DNA of 64,000 bases from Geodermatophilus obscurus DSM 43160 (GTDB taxonomy: Bacteria; Actinomycetota; Actinomycetes; Mycobacteriales; Geodermatophilaceae): contig NC_013757.1 of assembly GCF_000025345.1 (NCBI RefSeq), positions 744,001-808,000 of the forward strand, in the 5' to 3' direction. How positions within the stretch are numbered: position 1 is the stretch's first letter; each line of letters starts with the position of its first letter. The notes under the pieces are model-generated. The model saw nothing but the letters and a program-made list of their open reading frames with translations. It had not been told where the DNA came from and did no database searches. Made by a program: the position numbers and the translations under genes. This document shows positions 61,401 through 64,000 of this stretch, piece by piece.

Positions 61401-61982
61401 TCAGGCGGCGGACACGAGGGCGTGGTAGGCCGCCGCGACGCGGTCGGCCCCCGCAGCCGCGCTCTCGTGCTCCCACACCCGAAGGACCGTCCATCCGGCG
61501 GCTTCGAGCTGCGCGGTCTGACGCCGGTCACGTTCGACGTTCGCCTGCAACTTCGCCTCCCACCAGCCGGCGTTGTTCTTCGGCGCGGTTCCGTGCACCG
61601 GGCACCGGTGCCAAAAGCAGCCATCGCAGAAGACCACCAGCCGTGCCCGTGTGAAGACGATGTCCGGCCGACCGGCGAGGCCGCGCATGTGCTTGCGAAA
61701 GCGCAGGCCCCGCCTGTGCAACTCGCGACGGAGAGCCACCTCCGGCGCTGAGTCAACGCGCGGCATGCGGCTCATGGCCGCGCTGACAGCGTCGGAGATC
61801 GGCGCAGGCACGCCTTCAGCGTAGGCCCGGGTCTGCGCCTCCTTGAGCCCGCACGCAACAAGATCGTGGTCGCAGTCCAGCGATAGTGTCTGCCGACCGT
61901 CGCCCAAGCCCGAAACTTCCACCGCTAGATCAAGTCCTTGGCTGTAGTCGAGGCGGGTAATCATCTTGCGGCCCGCGTTCAC
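61401..61982 (-). CDS. vsr: Vsr-type very short patch repair endonuclease
   Basis: 193 residues from the ATG at 61982. The family core starts MSRMPRVDSAPEVALRRELH, then GLRFRKHMRGLAGRPDIVFT with the catalytic Asp, V-V-F-C-D-G-C-F-W-H-R-C-P-V-H-G (structural zinc and catalytic His), and ERDRRQTAQLEAAGWTVLRV. Vsr nicks beside T:G mismatches formed when 5-methylcytosine deaminates. The usual protein is ~140-155 residues, and a GTG at 61811 would give 137. The extra ~57 residues (LDYSQGLDLAVEVSGLGDGR) are unusual but protein-like. It lies upstream of the second ATPase gene on the same strand. Confidence 0.88.
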   Translation of the reverse strand: MNAGRKMITRLDYSQGLDLAVEVSGLGDGRQTLSLDCDHDLVACGLKEAQTRAYAEGVPAPISDAVSAAMSRMPRVDSAPEVALRRELHRRGLRFRKHMRGLAGRPDIVFTRARLVVFCDGCFWHRCPVHGTAPKNNAGWWEAKLQANVERDRRQTAQLEAAGWTVLRVWEHESAAAGADRVAAAYHALVSAA

Positions 61983-62064
61983 GACTTCTACGAGCCGCTC
62001 GGGATCGTGTCTGATCCTCGGTCTTGGAAGGAGCGACAGCTAAGACCCGCTGCGGCGATCGGAG

Positions 62065-62200
62065 CCTAGTACTGCAACGGCACTTGGGGGTCTCGCTGCC
62101 GGGATCGGCGGAGGGCTGGTAGCAGCGCATCCGCACACGCTGCTACCAGCCATCCGCCGATCCGCGCAGCGACATGCACAAGTGCCGTTGCAGTACTAGG
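62065..62200. repeat. 136-bp near-perfect palindrome (MITE-like)
   Basis: The outer arms CCTAGTACTGCAACGGCACT and its inverse meet a second stem (GGATCGGCGG...GGCTGGTAGCAGCG with its complement). The centre is a 10-nt loop at 62128-62137. The middle part of the arms pairs imperfectly. It contains no gene. Likely a miniature inverted-repeat element or the fused ends of an IS; as RNA it would fold into a very long hairpin. Confidence 0.75.
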
Positions 62201-62203
62201 TCC

Positions 62204-62452
62204 CATGGGAGGCCAGGTAAACCTGGCGGATGGTCTCGGTCACCCGCCGCCGAAGGCGGCGCCCAGCTCGTCGACGTCGGGACCGCCGCGCTGACCGAGG
62301 CCGACCTGCTGCGCGCGGTCGCCGGGTCCCTGTTGCTGGTCGACCGGACGACGGTCCGGGACACCGCTGGCCGCCCCTGGTGCAACAGCTACTCGCGACT
62401 GCGCCCGGACGTCAGCCAAGTCGAGTTCGAGGTCTCCGTAGGCGACCGCTGA
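62204..62452 (+). pseudogene. C-terminal fragment of an unknown gene
   Basis: The frame open through the right arm of the palindrome reads LVDVGTAALTEADLLRAVAG, TVRDTAGRPWCNSYSRLRPD and ends at 62452. Protein-like composition but no start of its own. Perhaps the palindrome cut an older gene. Confidence 0.3.
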
Positions 62453-62467
62453 ACCCTCGGCGCGGGA

Positions 62468-63259
62468 TTAATCGCTTCCGAAATACTCGTCGAAGGCGTC
62501 TCTGGCGACCGGGAGCGCTTCCGGGCACACCGCGCCAGCGACCTGGACCCCTAGGGCCACGGCCTCGCCCTCGTCGACGCGGCCGCGGGTAGCTGCCCGA
62601 ATCAACCCGTCAAGGACCGTCTTCGCGGCCTCCCCCCCGGCGTTCGAACCTAGGAACTCGCATAGGACGCGCTCGGCGTCCGTGGGCTGGGACCGGTCTG
62701 TCCCGGGCAGTGCGTCCGGTAGGGCCGCTCGGATGCCCGCCATGTACGCCGCCGCCTCCTCCGGCGAGGCTCCACGCGAACACACCTGAGGCGAACCCGC
62801 GTAGTCGAGCAGGCGTTGGACCGGACCGACGATCATCCAGGTGAGGACCACCCGCTGTTGCGAGAACCAGGTGAGGACCACAGCAGGGTCGAAGGACGAG
62901 ACACACAGGTCGACCGCGACCGTTTCTACCTCGGTTTGGACCACTGATGCCACGCCGAGGGCGCTTAGATCACGCGCTATCCCGGCCGGTGACGCGGCGT
63001 ACGAGTTCTCCAGATCGGCCAGTGCGTTGGCCAGGTCCGAGTCGGTCGTCGGCCCGACGCCCCCGCCGGTGCCACCGCTCCCGCTCATGCCGCCGCTCCC
63101 ACCGGTTTCACCGGTTTCACCGGTTTCACCGGTTCCACCGGGGTCGCCGTCGTCGCTGCCGCAGCCGGCCAGGACTAGAAGCAGGGCCGCGCAGCCGGCA
63201 ACCCAGCGCGGACCCCGTCGGCGGCTCCCGTCGCGGGTGTGCCACGGTCGTGGACGCAT
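62468..63259 (-). CDS. putative lipoprotein
   Basis: 263 residues from the ATG at 63259; the frame upstream is non-coding. Basic start (HTRDGSRRRGPRW), hydrophobic core and the lipobox L-A-G-C near residue 30. A repetitive G-E-T/G-S-G linker follows, coded by tandem 9-base units around 63105-63140. The mature helical domain (DLANALADLENSYAASPAGI ...) has several Cys. No known family. Its 5' side borders the IS5 element. Confidence 0.7.
   Translation of the reverse strand: MRPRPWHTRDGSRRRGPRWVAGCAALLLVLAGCGSDDGDPGGTGETGETGETGGSGGMSGSGGTGGGVGPTTDSDLANALADLENSYAASPAGIARDLSALGVASVVQTEVETVAVDLCVSSFDPAVVLTWFSQQRVVLTWMIVGPVQRLLDYAGSPQVCSRGASPEEAAAYMAGIRAALPDALPGTDRSQPTDAERVLCEFLGSNAGGEAAKTVLDGLIRAATRGRVDEGEAVALGVQVAGAVCPEALPVARDAFDEYFGSD
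63105..63140. repeat. 9-bp tandem repeats inside the lipoprotein linker
   Basis: Four units of ACCGGTTTC or close variants, encoding the G-E-T repeats. Such arrays change length easily by slippage. Confidence 0.6.
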
Positions 63260-63343
63260 GACCACCCCCCCACTAAGAAGACGTTTCGAAAGTAGGTCGT
63301 CGGGCTCTGGTCGCCGGCGACGAGGCGGCGCAGGCTGCCGGGC

Positions 63344-64000
63344 ATGTCGTCGTCGGTGTCTTCCCCGCCGCCGCGGCTGATCAGTGACGAGCTGTGGGCG
63401 CTGGTCGAGCCGCTGATCCCGCCTCCGCCGCCGGCGGTGCATGGCCGCACCGGGCGGCCCCGCACCGGTGATCGGGACGTGCTCGAAGGCATCGCCTTCG
63501 TGCTGTCCACCGGCATCGGCTGGACCAAGCTGCCCACCGAGCTGGGCTACGGCTCGGGTGTGACGTGCTGGCGGCGGATGCGCGAGTGGGCCGAGGCCGG
63601 GCTCTTCGACCAGCTGCACCGGGCGGTGCTGGACCGGCTCGGCGAACAAGGGCAGCTGGACTGGTCCCGGGCCAGCCTGGACTCGGTCAGCGTCCGGGCG
63701 AAAAGGGGGGTGAGCTGACCGGGCCGAACCCCACCGACCGCGGCAAGGCCGGCAGCAAGTATCACCTGCTCGTCGACGCCGGCGGGCTGCCGCTCAACGT
63801 GCTCGTCTCGGGCGCGAACCGACACGACAGCATGCTGGTCGAGCCGATCCTGGACTCGATGCCGGCGATCCGCCGTGGCGGCCGCGGTCACCCGCGCCGG
63901 CGGCCGGTCAAGCTGCACGGCGACAAGGGCTACGACGTTCCGCGGGTGCGCCGCTACCTACGCCGCCGCGGGATCACCGCCCGGATCGCCCGCATCGGCC
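63344..64000 (+). mobile_element. IS5-family (IS427-like) transposase, cut by the window end
   Basis: First frame from the ATG at 63344: ISDELWALVEPLIPPPPPAV, then G-R-P-R-T-G-D-R-D-V-L-E-G-I-A-F-V-L, L-D-W-S-R-A-S-L-D-S-V-S-V-R-A-K-R-G, stop at 63718. The second frame continues from 63709 one base back (E-L-T-G-P-N-P-T-D-R-G-K-A-G-S-K-Y-H, then HGDKGYDVPRVRRYLRRRGI), running off the end. The first catalytic Asp is in frame one, the later ones in frame two, so the full enzyme needs a -1 shift. Confidence 0.85.
63701..63710 (+). promoter_or_regulatory. A4G6 slippery site for -1 frameshifting
   Basis: AAAAGGGGGG at the overlap of the two transposase frames fits an A-AAA-GGG-GGG slip. The shift of one base joins the frames exactly. 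Confidence 0.65.

Noticed and set aside
62174-62300. Start codon within the palindrome giving a full gene
   Set aside because: The ATG lies in the repeat arm and the first ~30 residues are low-complexity; only the tail looks protein-like.
1-64000. tRNA, rRNA or integrase with an attachment site
   Set aside because: No cloverleaf-like sequence, rRNA motif, serine or tyrosine recombinase was recognised by eye; a covariance or profile search would be needed to exclude them fully.

Overview
This 64 kb window is high-GC DNA from an actinomycete. The evidence is pervasive G/C third positions, frequent GTG starts, Lsr2-family nucleoid proteins, a MobF relaxase of actinobacterial type, and IS3, IS5 and IS1380 insertion sequences. 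The small cysteine-rich and coiled-coil hypothetical genes would fit Geodermatophilaceae or a relative, but that placement is a guess. I see no rRNA, tRNA, CRISPR array or recognisable integrase. Most of the window is accessory DNA.

Region 1 (1-13.3 kb) is a worn chromosomal stretch. It holds the end of a CapA-like gene, an IS3 element nested in an older IS5-type remnant, several small membrane or secreted proteins, a decaying TPR gene, a LuxR-type regulator whose receiver has lost its phosphoacceptor, two small translationally coupled gene pairs, and an intact collagen-like gene (73 uninterrupted Gly-X-Y triplets) ending in a strong terminator.

Region 2 (13.4-27 kb) opens with the 3' end of an IS that truncates an lsr2 copy. 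It looks like the remains of a phage or integrative element: a coupled operon of five small genes (16760 down to 15190), an orphan terminase-small-subunit-like protein, an intact lsr2, small zinc-type proteins and a shared palindromic operator-like motif at three promoters. Cargo-type genes are interspersed: a Tat-exported deacetylase, a secreted protein, a membrane protein with a HEPN-type motif, a glyoxalase-fold protein, a Doc/antitoxin pair with a degenerate Fic motif, and a short-chain dehydrogenase.

Region 3 (28-34.9 kb) is a graveyard. It contains an internally deleted IS1380, broken yifB (comM-like) and CHAT-domain fragments, and IS remnants, with a few intact hypothetical genes between them, one of them CYTH-like.

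Region 4 (34.9-62 kb) is a mobilisation and defence island. It carries a triple-TIR protein, a 1,837-residue relaxase-helicase-primase fusion, and a two-gene signalling cassette (a protein with two GHKL ATPase domains, one of histidine-kinase type, plus a receiver protein). Next come five overlapping genes: a MORC/MutL-like ATPase, a Z1 helicase-like ATPase, a PD-(D/E)XK nuclease, an AIPR protein and a large sigma-region-4-like protein. A DNA cytosine methyltransferase is divergent from them, followed by a second MORC-like ATPase and a Vsr nuclease. The methyltransferase carries a C-terminal EndoIII/MutY-like iron-sulphur domain that appears to lack the catalytic aspartate. The core resembles the MutL/MORC-type restriction systems predicted from genome context by Iyer, Abhiman and Aravind (2008); the sigma-like member, the glycosylase fusion and the second ATPase make this locus unusual.

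Region 5 (62-64 kb) has a 136-bp near-perfect palindrome, a lipoprotein gene, and the start of an IS5-family element with a slippery A4G6 site, cut by the window end.
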